Assembly: GCF_045062745.1 (NCBI RefSeq)
Contig: NZ_JBJGED010000005.1
Location: 186,001 to 250,000 of the forward strand
Origin: Paenibacillus_AA sp045062745
GTDB taxonomy: Bacteria > Bacillota > Bacilli > Paenibacillales > NBRC-103111
DNA length: 64,000 nucleotides
Direction: 5' to 3'
Shown: positions 1-8,467 of the stretch, in pieces
Position numbering within the stretch: position 1 is the stretch's first letter
How the letters are laid out: each line of letters starts with the position of its first letter
Notes under the pieces: generated by a model
The model's input: only the letters and a program-made list of their open reading frames with translations
The model's database searches: none
Told to the model about the DNA's origin: nothing
Position numbers and translations under genes: made by a program

Positions 1-210
1 GACGGCAGCCAGTCCGAGGTAAATTTGAAAGTGCTCGACTCAAAAGGGAAAGTTCGTTATGACGGCCAGACGACAACCACGGAAACGGGAAGTTTTGAAT
101 TCACGGTTAAGCTGACCGGCGATTTAAAAGGGTCATGCGACGCCTATCTCTCTATGGAGGGAATGTCCGAACCCGTTAAGATTTCATTCGAATACGACAA
201 AAAGGACTGA
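1..210 (+). CDS. C-terminal end of a secreted protein (partial)
   Basis: The frame is open from base 1, so this is the 3' end of a gene that starts outside the window. The 69 visible residues alternate hydrophobic and polar in beta-sandwich fashion. They contain KVLDSKGKVRYDGQT, then TGSFEFTVKL, and end shortly after YLSMEGMSEPVKISFEYD. That pattern resembles the Ig-like (Big-type) repeats at the C-termini of secreted Paenibacillus polysaccharide-active or S-layer proteins, so an extracellular location is likely (inference). A TTG at 25 is an internal codon. The function of the whole protein cannot be told from this end. No clear terminator follows. Confidence 0.6.
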   Translation, partial: DGSQSEVNLKVLDSKGKVRYDGQTTTTETGSFEFTVKLTGDLKGSCDAYLSMEGMSEPVKISFEYDKKD

Positions 211-332
211 TGTTAATTCGGCAACCTTGAAGGCAAATACCACCGTACAATCCGTCTGATCGAGGCATGTTCCCGGACAACTTCCCATATAGTTGCAAAG
301 AGATGATGGGAGTTGTTAGGGAGGAGATCATC

Positions 333-2543
333 GTGTTTTCTCAATCCGCGCATCGGATTCAACTTAAGATAGGCGGGATGACTTGTGCAGCCTGTTCGGC
401 ACGTATAGAGAAAGTCGTGGGCAAATTGGAGGGAGTGAGGGAGGTATCTGTCAATCTGGCTCTAGGCCAAGCCGTCCTGGTCACGGAGTCCGACGGCGGA
501 CTTGAGGGCCGAGTGATCGAACGTATCGAGCGCTTGGGCTATAAGGCGACGCTGTTGGATGATGCGCAGCCTTCGTCGAAGGGGACACGCTCATTGGAGC
601 TTCAGTTGACGGTTTCCCTTCTGTTGACTCTTCCGCTAATGTGGGCCATGGTTCGGCATTTCACATTCACTTCGGGCATATGGATACCCGAGCTGTTTTT
701 GCAGCCATGGTTTCAATGGGTGCTGGCTACGCCAATCCAATTCGTGATCGGTCGAACCTTTTATTTCCGGGCGTTCCACGCCATACGGAATAAGACGGCC
801 AATATGGATGTTCTAGTGGCGATCAGCACGACGAGTGCCTACTTCTATAGCCACTATATGACCATCCACATGCTTCGAATGGGAGAGAACAATCCGCACG
901 CGGTCTATTTCGAGACTAGCGCCATGATCATCACAGCGGTCCTGCTGGGGAAATGGCTGGAGGCTTCTGCCAAACGGAGAGCACTAAAAGCGATTCATCA
1001 GCTGCGCCGGCTTAGTCCCGAAACGGCAACACTTGTGAAGGGAGACAGTAGAGTCACAATCCCCACGCAACATGTTGTGCCCGGCGATCTGTTGATCGTT
1101 CAGTCTGGACAGCCGGTCCCCGTCGACGGCATTGTCGTGGAAGGGCATTCTTTCGTGGACGAATCCTTCGTCACAGGAGAGTCGATCCCGGCGGAGAAGC
1201 GTGTCCATCAACGTTTGATCGGTGGTTCCAATAACTTGGAATCCCGGATACTCATGCGTGCGACAGCCGTCGGGAATGACTCGGCTCTAGGTAAGATGAT
1301 CAGCCTGATGGAGAACGCTCAAGCGTCCAAAGTTGAGATCGGTCAGGCCGTCGATCGGATCGCTGCGGTTTTTGTTCCTATCATCTTGATCCTGGCTTTA
1401 GTCACTTTGTGTTTATGGTCTTTCGTTTTCACTCCAGGGAACTGGGAGGGAGCGTTGTTCAAGGCGATGGCCGTTCTCGTCATTGCATGCCCTTGCGCGC
1501 TCGGACTTGCTACGCCGACTTCGATCCTGACAGGTACAGGTCGCGCGCTGGAAGCCGGGATTCTGTTCAAGGACGGTCGTCTTGTGGAGCTGCTGCGCGA
1601 CGTCCAAGTCGTGTTGCTGGACAAGACGGGGACGGTAACGACGGGTGTTCCGCGTGTAACGGATGTTGTTGCCGTCGATGTAGGCCGCCCGAATAAGCTG
1701 CTCCGGTATATGGCAGCCGTCGAGACGCCCTCCGAGCACCCGTTCGCCAAAGCGATCGTCGCAGAAGCTGAGCGAAGAAAGCTGCATATCCCTGGGGCGG
1801 AATCGTTCCAGGCGATCGCCGGTTATGGGGTAACCGCTCTAGTGGATCAATCTCGGATTTTAGTTGGCTCCAAAAGATTCTTGAGAGAAAACGGCATCCA
1901 AATGGACGCTTGGCTGAGAACCTGCGAAATGCTCGAAGCTCAAGGGAAAACGGTGCTGCACGCGGCTTGCGACGGACACTATGCGGGTCTGGTCGCTGTC
2001 GCCGACACCATAAGACCGACCACACCTCGCGCCATTCGCCGTTTGAGGAAGTTACGTCTTGATGTCATTCTGGTCACGGGCGATCAACGTATTACGGCCT
2101 CCACGATCGCTGCCAAGGCTGGGATCACTGAAGTTCACGCCAATATGCGCCCGGAAGAGAAGGTGCTCCTCATCCGTAAGCTTCAACGATCCGGTAAGCG
2201 GGTCTGCATGGTGGGGGATGGCATCAATGACGCCCCGGCATTGGCTGCAGCCGATATTGGCATGGCGGTCGGTACGGGAGCGGAGATTGCGAAGGAAGCG
2301 GCCGACGTGAATTTGCTCCATAGCGATCTCGGGGGAGTGGCAGATGCGATTGCCATCAGCCGAAGAACGATGCGCAACATCAAGCAGAACTTGACCTTTG
2401 CGCTCTTGTATAATGTTCTCGCCATTCCGCTCGCATTTATGGGGTGGCTGGCTCCCTGGATCGCGGGAACGGCGATGGCGCTCAGCTCCGTATCGGTGGT
2501 GACGAATGCTCTGCGGCTGCAACGGGCGGAATGGAACAAGTAG
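333..2543 (+). CDS. copA: Copper-translocating P1B-type ATPase (CopA-like)
   Basis: Membrane pump that exports Cu(I) using ATP. An N-terminal HMA metal-binding domain carries GMTCAACS (about residues 15-22, two Cys ligands). Membrane helices and the A-domain TGES motif follow, then the CPC ion-site motif (about residue 386) in VIACPCALGLATP, the phosphorylated Asp in DKTGT (about residue 430), the SEHP motif of the N-domain and GDGINDAP (about residue 628). At 736 aa it has one HMA domain where Bacillus CopA has two. I start it at GTG 333 because AGGGAGGAG lies just upstream; the frame stays open back to 267 without a comparable site. No copZ or csoR lies next to it, so its regulation is not visible here. 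Confidence 0.93.
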   Translation: MFSQSAHRIQLKIGGMTCAACSARIEKVVGKLEGVREVSVNLALGQAVLVTESDGGLEGRVIERIERLGYKATLLDDAQPSSKGTRSLELQLTVSLLLTLPLMWAMVRHFTFTSGIWIPELFLQPWFQWVLATPIQFVIGRTFYFRAFHAIRNKTANMDVLVAISTTSAYFYSHYMTIHMLRMGENNPHAVYFETSAMIITAVLLGKWLEASAKRRALKAIHQLRRLSPETATLVKGDSRVTIPTQHVVPGDLLIVQSGQPVPVDGIVVEGHSFVDESFVTGESIPAEKRVHQRLIGGSNNLESRILMRATAVGNDSALGKMISLMENAQASKVEIGQAVDRIAAVFVPIILILALVTLCLWSFVFTPGNWEGALFKAMAVLVIACPCALGLATPTSILTGTGRALEAGILFKDGRLVELLRDVQVVLLDKTGTVTTGVPRVTDVVAVDVGRPNKLLRYMAAVETPSEHPFAKAIVAEAERRKLHIPGAESFQAIAGYGVTALVDQSRILVGSKRFLRENGIQMDAWLRTCEMLEAQGKTVLHAACDGHYAGLVAVADTIRPTTPRAIRRLRKLRLDVILVTGDQRITASTIAAKAGITEVHANMRPEEKVLLIRKLQRSGKRVCMVGDGINDAPALAAADIGMAVGTGAEIAKEAADVNLLHSDLGGVADAIAISRRTMRNIKQNLTFALLYNVLAIPLAFMGWLAPWIAGTAMALSSVSVVTNALRLQRAEWNK

Positions 2544-2563
2544 CTCCAACTTCTCAAAAAAAT

Positions 2564-2588
2564 AGCCGGCCGCTATGGCCGGCTTTTG
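2564..2588. terminator. Bidirectional rho-independent terminator
   Basis: An 8-bp perfect stem, AGCCGGCC/GGCCGGCT, closes a GCTAT loop, with an A-run on the left and a short T-run on the right. It sits between the convergent copper ATPase and carbonic anhydrase genes and can serve both. Confidence 0.8.
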
Positions 2589-2603
2589 AGTATTCTTCTT
2601 TGT

Positions 2604-3167
2604 CTATTGATTGATGTAACCATTTTCAATAATATCCAATGCCCCAGTTTCTGGGTTGATCACTAGTCCATGTACTGGAACATCTTTGGGGATTAAAGGA
2701 TGGTTACGGATCACTTCCACGCTCTGACGAACACTTTCCGAAACAGAATCAAATCCGCGCAACCAATCCTTAATGCGAATACCGGCATAGTCTAATGTCT
2801 CGATGGTCTGTTCGGGAATTCCCCGCTCGATCATTTTTTGGGTTGTTGCAGCCGGATTTACATGGGTCATCCCGCAGTCATGGTGCCCCACAACGCAAAC
2901 CTCTTGGGCGTTCAGCTCATAAATCGCAACAAGGATGCTTCGCATAATACTTCCAAACGGATGGGAAACAACCGCACCGGCGGTTTTTAGAATTTTGGCG
3001 TCGCCGTTTCTCAGGTTCATCGCTTTCGGCAGCAATTCCGTCAGCCTGGTATCCATGCAGGATACGACGACGAGCTTCTTATTGGGAAGCTTTGACGTTT
3101 GATATTTCACGTATTCCTTGTTCTCGACGAAATTTTTGTTATACTCGATCATTTCATCTAACAGCAT
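2604..3167 (-). CDS. Beta-class carbonic anhydrase
   Basis: Cytoplasmic zinc enzyme interconverting CO2 and bicarbonate. The beta-class zinc motifs are intact: SCMDTR (Cys, Asp-Arg dyad) about 35 residues in and HHDCGM (His and Cys ligands) about 55 residues later. The 187-aa length matches the small Bacillus beta-carbonic anhydrases such as YtiB. I choose the ATG at 3167 because AAAGGAG lies 8 nt upstream of it; a GTG three codons earlier overlaps that ribosome site. It is monocistronic, convergent with copA and separated from it by a shared terminator. Confidence 0.9.
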   Translation of the reverse strand: MLLDEMIEYNKNFVENKEYVKYQTSKLPNKKLVVVSCMDTRLTELLPKAMNLRNGDAKILKTAGAVVSHPFGSIMRSILVAIYELNAQEVCVVGHHDCGMTHVNPAATTQKMIERGIPEQTIETLDYAGIRIKDWLRGFDSVSESVRQSVEVIRNHPLIPKDVPVHGLVINPETGALDIIENGYINQ

Positions 3168-3313
3168 GCTAGCCACTCCTTTCGATCTATCTAGTATAAA
3201 CCATTTGATTTCAATGTGACAAAGAAGCAGGCGAATGGCCTATTAGGTCGATGATTATAGGATAGAGGAGATCCAGAAACGAAACGAAACAAAATGAACT
3301 CCATTATGCAAAA

Positions 3314-4189
3314 ATGGTAAAGGATCAATTCCTTGATTTGACCATTCAATCCGTCGAGTCGCTTGGGGAAGGCTTCAGGAACTACGCGATATTGGTCAAT
3401 GGAGAATGGGTGTTTCGTTTTCCCAAAAGCCAACAGGGAGCGGAGGAATTGAACAAAGAAATTCGTTTGCTGCCTCACTTGCACGATTGTGTAAAGCTTA
3501 GGATTCCGGAATTTGTCTATATCGGAAGGCAAAGCGACGGAAGTTCTTTTGTAGGTTATCGAAAAATCCGGGGTGAGATTTTGGGGGAAGACGGAATGGC
3601 GAGTTTACCCATCGATGTAGCCGACCGACTCGCACTTCAGCTATCCGATTTCATGAATACATTGAACGAGTTTCCGGTCGAAACGGCCATACAGGCTGGA
3701 GTTCCTGTTCGAAACCTAAAAGATGAATTTCGCTTGCTTAAAGAAGCTGCCGAGAGGCAGGCGTTTCCACTTCTAAGTGAGCCATTACGGGACTATATCA
3801 CTCTACGCATCGGATACTACCTAGAGCATCCTGAATACACGAATTATAAGCCGGCACTGATTCATGCCGACCTGTCCCCGGATCATTTCTTGACGGATTC
3901 AGCTCCGACCTCGTTATCGGGCATTATCGATTTCGGTGACGCCGCGATAAGCGATCCGGATTACGATTATGTGTATCTATTAGAGGACTGCGGTGAGCGG
4001 TTTACTCGGCAAGTGATGGTGTATCGAGGAGTTATTGACGTGGACGCGCTTATCGAAAAAGTCTCGTTCTTCGTAACGTTCGATCAAATCAGTTACCTGT
4101 TAGAAGCAATAAAGGCCGGGGATCCAGACTGGATTTCCGAAGGGTTAGAGATATTGGAAGAGGATAGGGTCAACAATACACTCTACTAG
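3314..4189 (+). CDS. Aminoglycoside phosphotransferase-fold kinase
   Basis: Protein of the APH/choline kinase superfamily, 291 aa, predicted cytoplasmic. The catalytic loop reads IHADLSPDHFL (His about 184, Asp about 186) and the metal-binding motif is IDFGDAAISDP about 20 residues further on. The N-lobe segment GEWVFRFPKS supplies the likely ATP-site Lys. The spacing resembles APH(2'')-type enzymes, but many such proteins phosphorylate other small molecules, so resistance should not be assumed. The ribosome site before ATG 3314 is poor, and an overlapping out-of-frame minigene (3295-3321) sits on the start. Monocistronic. Confidence 0.8.
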   Translation: MVKDQFLDLTIQSVESLGEGFRNYAILVNGEWVFRFPKSQQGAEELNKEIRLLPHLHDCVKLRIPEFVYIGRQSDGSSFVGYRKIRGEILGEDGMASLPIDVADRLALQLSDFMNTLNEFPVETAIQAGVPVRNLKDEFRLLKEAAERQAFPLLSEPLRDYITLRIGYYLEHPEYTNYKPALIHADLSPDHFLTDSAPTSLSGIIDFGDAAISDPDYDYVYLLEDCGERFTRQVMVYRGVIDVDALIEKVSFFVTFDQISYLLEAIKAGDPDWISEGLEILEEDRVNNTLY

Positions 4190-4196
4190 TTCGGGT

Positions 4197-4271
4197 TGGG
4201 GCGGACACGTGACACCCGTTTGGCATTACGAGTCCGCCCCACCGTAGAAAAAAGCCGGACAACTGATCCGG
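4197..4271. terminator. Two hairpins between convergent genes
   Basis: A 10-bp perfect inverted repeat, TGGGGCGGAC (4197-4206) and GTCCGCCCCA (4232-4241), lies just after the kinase stop but lacks a T-run. Next to it, CCGGA/TCCGG (4255-4271) is preceded on the plus strand by six A residues, so read on the minus strand it is a stem followed by a T-run and fits a terminator for the GH172 remnant. Confidence 0.55.
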
Positions 4272-4277
4272 ATCCAG

Positions 4278-4753
4278 CTAACGGTTTCGCCACTCGTGCC
4301 CCCATAAGGTTTTGCCGCCGCCCAACGCTTTCCGGTATTCGTGTCTCCAGACGTGGACATCGCGCAGGCCGATCTCGGGCATGTTTTGGCGTGCTTCCTT
4401 GCCCGGAAGCGCCGGAAGCGGCTTGTGCGGCTCGGACTGGTACCAGTAAGCGACCGTACACAGGTCGAGCGTCAAATTGTTGTTGTGCCCATGCTCGATG
4501 CTCACTTGCAGCGATTTGGAGAAATGGACCGGATCTTCGAGAAAAAAACGGTAGCAATGCGTCCTGCCCATAAAACCAAGCTTCTGCGGGATGCGGGCGT
4601 ACCCGAAATACGGATGCGCGTACAGCTCGTTCGGCGACCAAGCGCTGTTGAAAAAATCCTCTGTCCCCGTCCCGTGCAGCGACCCTGGCCAGGCTTCGCC
4701 GTCGATCAGCCACATGTCGTCGCCTTCACCGTACCACATCGGCCCGGGGTTAT
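4278..4753 (-). pseudogene. GH172 (DUF2961) glycosidase, C-terminal fragment
   Basis: The reading frame carries typical DUF2961/GH172 signatures: NPGPMWYGEGDDMW, then GEAWPGSLHGTGTEDFFNSA and later HPYFGYARIP. Family members are about 350-400 aa with their catalytic N-terminal half upstream. Here only about 158 C-terminal residues remain. Upstream of the motif the frame reads through a transcription terminator hairpin (4765-4794) and has no family-like sequence, so the 5' half has been lost. GH172 enzymes act on fructofuranosides or arabinofuranosides (established for the family). The fragment is very unlikely to be active. Its neighbour upstream on the same strand is the spore-coat pair. Confidence 0.8.
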
Positions 4754-4764
4754 CGACACACAGG

Positions 4765-4795
4765 AAAGAGGAACCGCTGCCGCGGTTCCTCTTTT
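4765..4795. terminator. Strong rho-independent terminator
   Basis: A 13-bp perfect stem, AAAGAGGAACCGC/GCGGTTCCTCTTT, with a TGCC loop and flanking A and T residues. It can terminate the minus-strand cotSA-cotS operon and marks the edge of the truncated GH172 gene. Confidence 0.85.
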
Positions 4796-4853
4796 CAGGA
4801 AATCGAGCAAGGGAATCCATTCGGAAAGATTTTTGCGGCATTCGTTAGCTCTC

Positions 4854-5855
4854 TTAAGAGCTATGCGTTGCGGCATATTGCTTAAGTTTTTGCAAAAAGC
4901 GAGTGATCTTCCTTTCGGACGAAAGCGCCCAATGCAGGTTTTTCTCCGTTAAAGGAAATCTTTCGTAAGAGGACAGGACCAGGCAAGACGTACGCGGGAA
5001 TCGAAGCCAGACGCCGATGAGCTTGTAATCCGTTTTACTCAGCTTCGAGGCTTGACGATACCCGGTTAATATCGCCTTGGCGATCTTGAAATTCCATCGA
5101 TGATCTTTGCATGAATTGTAAATGACACGGTACAAATCATAGGCCGGCAAATCTACATGCAGCGTTTCGAAGTCGAGCAGATAAGTTCCGCTGGCGTTCA
5201 TAACAAAATTGCTCGGCCCTCCATCTCCGTGGCACAGCACTCCGCGCTTTCGCGGACGATGACGGTGCGAGAAATATCCGCTGCTTCGCAGCAGCGCTTT
5301 CGCCTGGTTGGCATACCGCAGCATTTCCGGCCCATGAAGCCGGACGAAACGGTTGATCGCCGTACGGGCGAAGCCGTTCCTTTTCGCTTTCGCGACCTTG
5401 TTTTGCAAATCTCGTTGACGCGCCCGAAGTATCGAGGGCCATGCCCCAGTCTGATTATATGCAAAATGACGTTTTATCGCTCCGCTCCCAGCCCTATGAA
5501 ATCGGCCTAAGGCGACGCCGCAAGCGCGCATCTCGCTTAAAGAACGAGGCGAAGGCATTCTACCTGCAATCCAGGGGGTGAGAACATAAAGCCCCCCTCG
5601 AGGCGAAGCGGCATAAAGCTTCCTTCCTTCCGGCGTTTGCGGATTGCGCCAAGCCAGGCGGATCCCTTTCTTCCGGACGCCCCGAAGCACGCGATCGATC
5701 CAGCGCAACTGCGCCGGCGATTTTGGCATGCGTTTCAAACTGTAGACGACGCCGCCCGTGGATATGACACGGTAAACCCCTTTGCGGATTTTTTTAACGG
5801 AAGCGGGCTTAATCCCGAACTGATTGGCTATAGTCAAAATCAGTTGCTCGCTCAT
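4854..5855 (-). CDS. cotS: CotS-family spore coat protein (kinase-like fold)
   Basis: A 333-aa protein of the CotS/CotI/YutH spore-coat family, which has an aminoglycoside-phosphotransferase-like fold. The loop CHGDGGPSNFVM (His about 209, Asp about 211) and LLDFETLHVDLPAYDLYR (Asp about 228) are the catalytic-loop and metal-site equivalents. It is rich in Arg and Lys, as coat proteins often are. Its start overlaps the stop of the upstream glycosyltransferase by 4 bp (ATGA), so the two are translationally coupled. The same pairing, a GT4 protein followed by CotS, occurs in the Bacillus subtilis cotSA-cotS locus. The symbol reflects family and context; strict orthology is not proven. Confidence 0.75.
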   Translation of the reverse strand: MSEQLILTIANQFGIKPASVKKIRKGVYRVISTGGVVYSLKRMPKSPAQLRWIDRVLRGVRKKGIRLAWRNPQTPEGRKLYAASPRGGLYVLTPWIAGRMPSPRSLSEMRACGVALGRFHRAGSGAIKRHFAYNQTGAWPSILRARQRDLQNKVAKAKRNGFARTAINRFVRLHGPEMLRYANQAKALLRSSGYFSHRHRPRKRGVLCHGDGGPSNFVMNASGTYLLDFETLHVDLPAYDLYRVIYNSCKDHRWNFKIAKAILTGYRQASKLSKTDYKLIGVWLRFPRTSCLVLSSYERFPLTEKNLHWALSSERKITRFLQKLKQYAATHSS

Positions 5856-6979
5856 AACGTCCCAGCTCTCTTAACGCCCCTGAATAACGCCCTATAGCGT
5901 TGGGCGATTTCTCGCCATCTATAGCGGGCAGCGGTAGCTTTTGCACGGATTACCCGCTGCCTCGTACCTTCCTTATTGTTCCACATGTGCAATACGGCCC
6001 TGGCTATCGATGCGCCGCGTATGGAATGGATGATATGCGCATTGCGGGTATTGACGAATTCCTTCAGCCCGCCCGACAATGTCGAGACGAGCGGCACGCC
6101 GTTCGCCATCGCTTCCAATGCTACAAGGCAAAACGATTCCCTCTTGCTCGGAACAATGACCGCGCCGTAGGAAGCGTACATGCGATGAATCGCAACATGC
6201 GAACGGTTGCCTAACCATCGAATGCGTCCCGACACTCCAAGCCGCTTTGCATAGGCGCGCAGATGGTTCGTATAACGTTTATTGCCGCTGCCTGCGACGG
6301 TTAACACAACATTTTTGCGATATCGGGATAATAGGGCAACCGCCTGAATTAAAGGTTTTATCCCTTTTAAAGGAATAAGTCTGCCGACAAAAAGCAGTTG
6401 ATTGGAAGCGCCGTTCGTAAACCTGGAAACGGACTTCACCCCATGCGGAATGACGACGATTCGGCCCGACGCGCCGCGGTACGTCCTCCTGGTTGCATTT
6501 GCTTGCCATCTGCTCGGAACGACGATTCTCTTTGCATGACGAATCAATTTTGCCTGGTTTTTTCTGTGATTAGAATGCCCCCCATCGGAAGCGATCGAAT
6601 GGCATGTATAAATGATGGGCACTCGAAATCTGCTGCCGGCTTCCGCTGCGGCTTTGGCGAATTCCGTGCTATGGACATGAATGAGATCGGGTCTTCCAAA
6701 CCCTGTGGCAGACGCGGTCCGTAATACGGCTTTAGCCTTGTAGGCGCGGGCGGAATGATGAAAATAGGGCGCCTTCTTGGGCAATCTTGCGGTGCGCAAG
6801 CCTTTTTCCTTGGATAAAAGAAGCAGGTTGGTTTTGCCGGAGCATAGTACGTTCACGTGCACGCCGGTTTTGCTTAGCATTCTGGTCAAGCGGGTGGCGA
6901 CAATCCCTAATCCTCCGATGATATTCGGTTCAAATTCGTTCGTCATTACCCATACTTTCAGTTTTTTCCTGCTTCCCAT
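5852..6979 (-). CDS. cotSA: GT4 glycosyltransferase, CotSA-like spore coat protein
   Basis: Retaining GT-B glycosyltransferase of family 4. The N-terminal GGLGIVATRLTRML glycine loop, the central LLFVGRLIPLKGIKPL motif and the EX7E nucleotide-sugar motif (ESFCLVALE, about residues 281-289) are all intact. At 375 aa its length is close to that of B. subtilis CotSA. ATG 6979 is preferred because AAGGAGG lies 6 nt upstream, while a GTG two codons earlier abuts that site. It overlaps the cotS-like gene by 4 bp. Probable role: glycosylation in the outer spore coat. Mother-cell expression is expected from context, but I found no convincing sigma-E or sigma-K promoter before it. Confidence 0.75.
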   Translation of the reverse strand: MGSRKKLKVWVMTNEFEPNIIGGLGIVATRLTRMLSKTGVHVNVLCSGKTNLLLLSKEKGLRTARLPKKAPYFHHSARAYKAKAVLRTASATGFGRPDLIHVHSTEFAKAAAEAGSRFRVPIIYTCHSIASDGGHSNHRKNQAKLIRHAKRIVVPSRWQANATRRTYRGASGRIVVIPHGVKSVSRFTNGASNQLLFVGRLIPLKGIKPLIQAVALLSRYRKNVVLTVAGSGNKRYTNHLRAYAKRLGVSGRIRWLGNRSHVAIHRMYASYGAVIVPSKRESFCLVALEAMANGVPLVSTLSGGLKEFVNTRNAHIIHSIRGASIARAVLHMWNNKEGTRQRVIRAKATAARYRWREIAQRYRALFRGVKRAGTL

Positions 6980-7140
6980 GGGCACCCTCCTTAAAACGCC
7001 TCCGAATATGTGTATGTTAAGAAATTGTAAAAGGTACGTTATTTTACGGAAGATGTCCGCACCTACCGGTTCTAAAACATTCGGCTGGCATAACCTATAT
7101 CGTCGAAGCTGGATTATGGGATCGCGGGAGGCTGCTGGAC

Positions 7141-8211
7141 TTGAAAAGGATTCTGATCATGATTAGAAATTTGCGGGCAGGGGGAGGAACGGAAACTTAC
7201 GTTTTGACATTGGCGCAAGCTTTAAAACAACAAGGCTGCCAAGTAGGGATATATACGTCTGGTGGAACGTGGTTAAAGTTTTTCCGCAAGAAAGGAATTC
7301 GCCTCCACATCGCTTCTTCGTATAAAGATTCCCAAAGGAAGTTAAAGCGGGTGTTAAACCAATGGCAATATCAAATCGTTCATGCCAACGACCAATATAG
7401 CGTATCGCTTCTGAAAACGTTGCGTGCGCGGCCGAGTCGTGTCATTGTCACCGTACATGGGAAATATTTCAAGCCTGCTGCGATCAGAAAAGCAAGTTCG
7501 CTCGCCAAGGCGATAATCGCGGTTTCGCCGCCGGTATACAAGTATGCCGTTCGATGTGGGGCCAGACGGTCTCAGATGCACCTAATCCCCAACGGTGTCG
7601 CCCTAGAGAAGTTTAGTCCGAGAGGGTCGGCTCCTTTTCGCGTTAAATATAAATTTCCATCGGACGCTTCCGTCATCGGCTACGCCGGCCGGTTTACGTC
7701 CCGCAAACTTCCGCTCGGCATACGGATCAGCCGGATGTTACGAATCTTTCAAGCCGGCAGGCCGAATGTGCGGGTTATGATTGCCGGCAGACGCGCCAAA
7801 AGTTACGTAAAAGCAAGCGGCCGGTGCGTTGTACCCGGACTTGTTACCAAGATGGCCGATTTTTACCGTTCCTGCGATATCGTGGTCGGGACCGGCCGCG
7901 TCGCCTTGGAGGCGATGGCTTGCGGAAAACCGGTCATTGCGGTCGGATGCGGCGGCTACATCGGGGAGGTCACCGTCAATAATTTTAAACGAGCCGCCAA
8001 AAGCAACTTCGGAGACCACAAGGACTACCCGGCAAAATGGACAGGCGCACGATTCGTCAAAGACTTGAACAAAGCGCTATGGCGTATAAAAAGAGGCAAG
8101 GTCCGAACCATTGGAATCCGAAAGCAGATGATCAATCGCTTCTCAGGTCGTACGATGGTTCGGAAAATTACCCATTTGTATGCAAAAACACGGATTCGCT
8201 CGGCTAAGTGA
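7141..8211 (+). CDS. GT4 glycosyltransferase, likely spore-coat associated
   Basis: A 356-aa GT-B enzyme divergent from the cotSA-like gene. The N-terminus has RAGGGTETYVLTLAQAL, and a central IGYAGRFTSRKLPLGI segment is the usual GT4 interdomain motif. The EX7E motif is altered: it reads VVGTGRVALEAMACGKPVI, so the first Glu is replaced and only the second remains. This G-x-GRVALEAMA variant looks like a subfamily feature and not decay, since the rest of the domain is intact (inference). TTG 7141 is chosen because GGGAGG lies 9 nt upstream and the family N-terminus begins there. CATAACCTA at 7089-7097 matches the sigma-K -10 consensus, without a clear -35. Confidence 0.75.
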   Translation: MKRILIMIRNLRAGGGTETYVLTLAQALKQQGCQVGIYTSGGTWLKFFRKKGIRLHIASSYKDSQRKLKRVLNQWQYQIVHANDQYSVSLLKTLRARPSRVIVTVHGKYFKPAAIRKASSLAKAIIAVSPPVYKYAVRCGARRSQMHLIPNGVALEKFSPRGSAPFRVKYKFPSDASVIGYAGRFTSRKLPLGIRISRMLRIFQAGRPNVRVMIAGRRAKSYVKASGRCVVPGLVTKMADFYRSCDIVVGTGRVALEAMACGKPVIAVGCGGYIGEVTVNNFKRAAKSNFGDHKDYPAKWTGARFVKDLNKALWRIKRGKVRTIGIRKQMINRFSGRTMVRKITHLYAKTRIRSAK

Positions 8212-8346
8212 TTAGGTCGGGCGATTTTGTGCCGCCCAAAAGGGTATTCAAACCCTCATCGGAATACCCCCGGTATAGGCCGCTTTGTCCAACTATTTGT
8301 ATGATTTGTCCATTTCTGATGCTTTAAGAATAAGGTATGATCTATA

Positions 8347-8361
8347 TTGTAAGCGCTTACC
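8347..8361 (+). promoter_or_regulatory. cre (CcpA) box over the likely transcription start
   Basis: TTGTAAGCGCTTACC, with a perfect 12-bp palindromic core, matches the catabolite-responsive element consensus. A -10-like TATGAT at 8336-8341 lies just upstream, so the box would cover the start site and repress when preferred sugars are present. Confidence 0.7.
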
Positions 8362-8387
8362 TAATTCTTAAGTTACAGGAGATGATC

Positions 8388-8424
8388 GTGGAGGTGAGGC
8401 CCATGTAGACCCAGATAAGTCTAC
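8388..8424 (+). other. Six-codon leader ORF and hairpin in the 5' leader
   Basis: AGGAG (8377-8381) precedes GTG 8388, which opens a six-codon frame (VEVRPM, then TAG 8406). A second ribosome-site-like GGAGGTGAGG (8390-8399) lies just before its last codon, ATG 8403, which is directly followed by the TAG. The stop overlaps a stem GTAGAC/GTCTAC (8405-8410 with 8419-8424). Whether it is translated is unknown. Confidence 0.3.
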
Positions 8425-8467
8425 TTTCGCTGGACATCAGAAAATGGATGCAAAGGAGATGATTGAA

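Noticed and set aside
1343..1787. Long minus-strand open frames inside copA, and similar ones inside many other genes.
   Set aside because: They are antisense shadows of strongly coding genes with no ribosome sites or protein-like composition.
3314..4189. Calling the APH-fold kinase an antibiotic resistance gene.
   Set aside because: The fold is shared by many small-molecule kinases and there is no mobile context or specific resistance signature.
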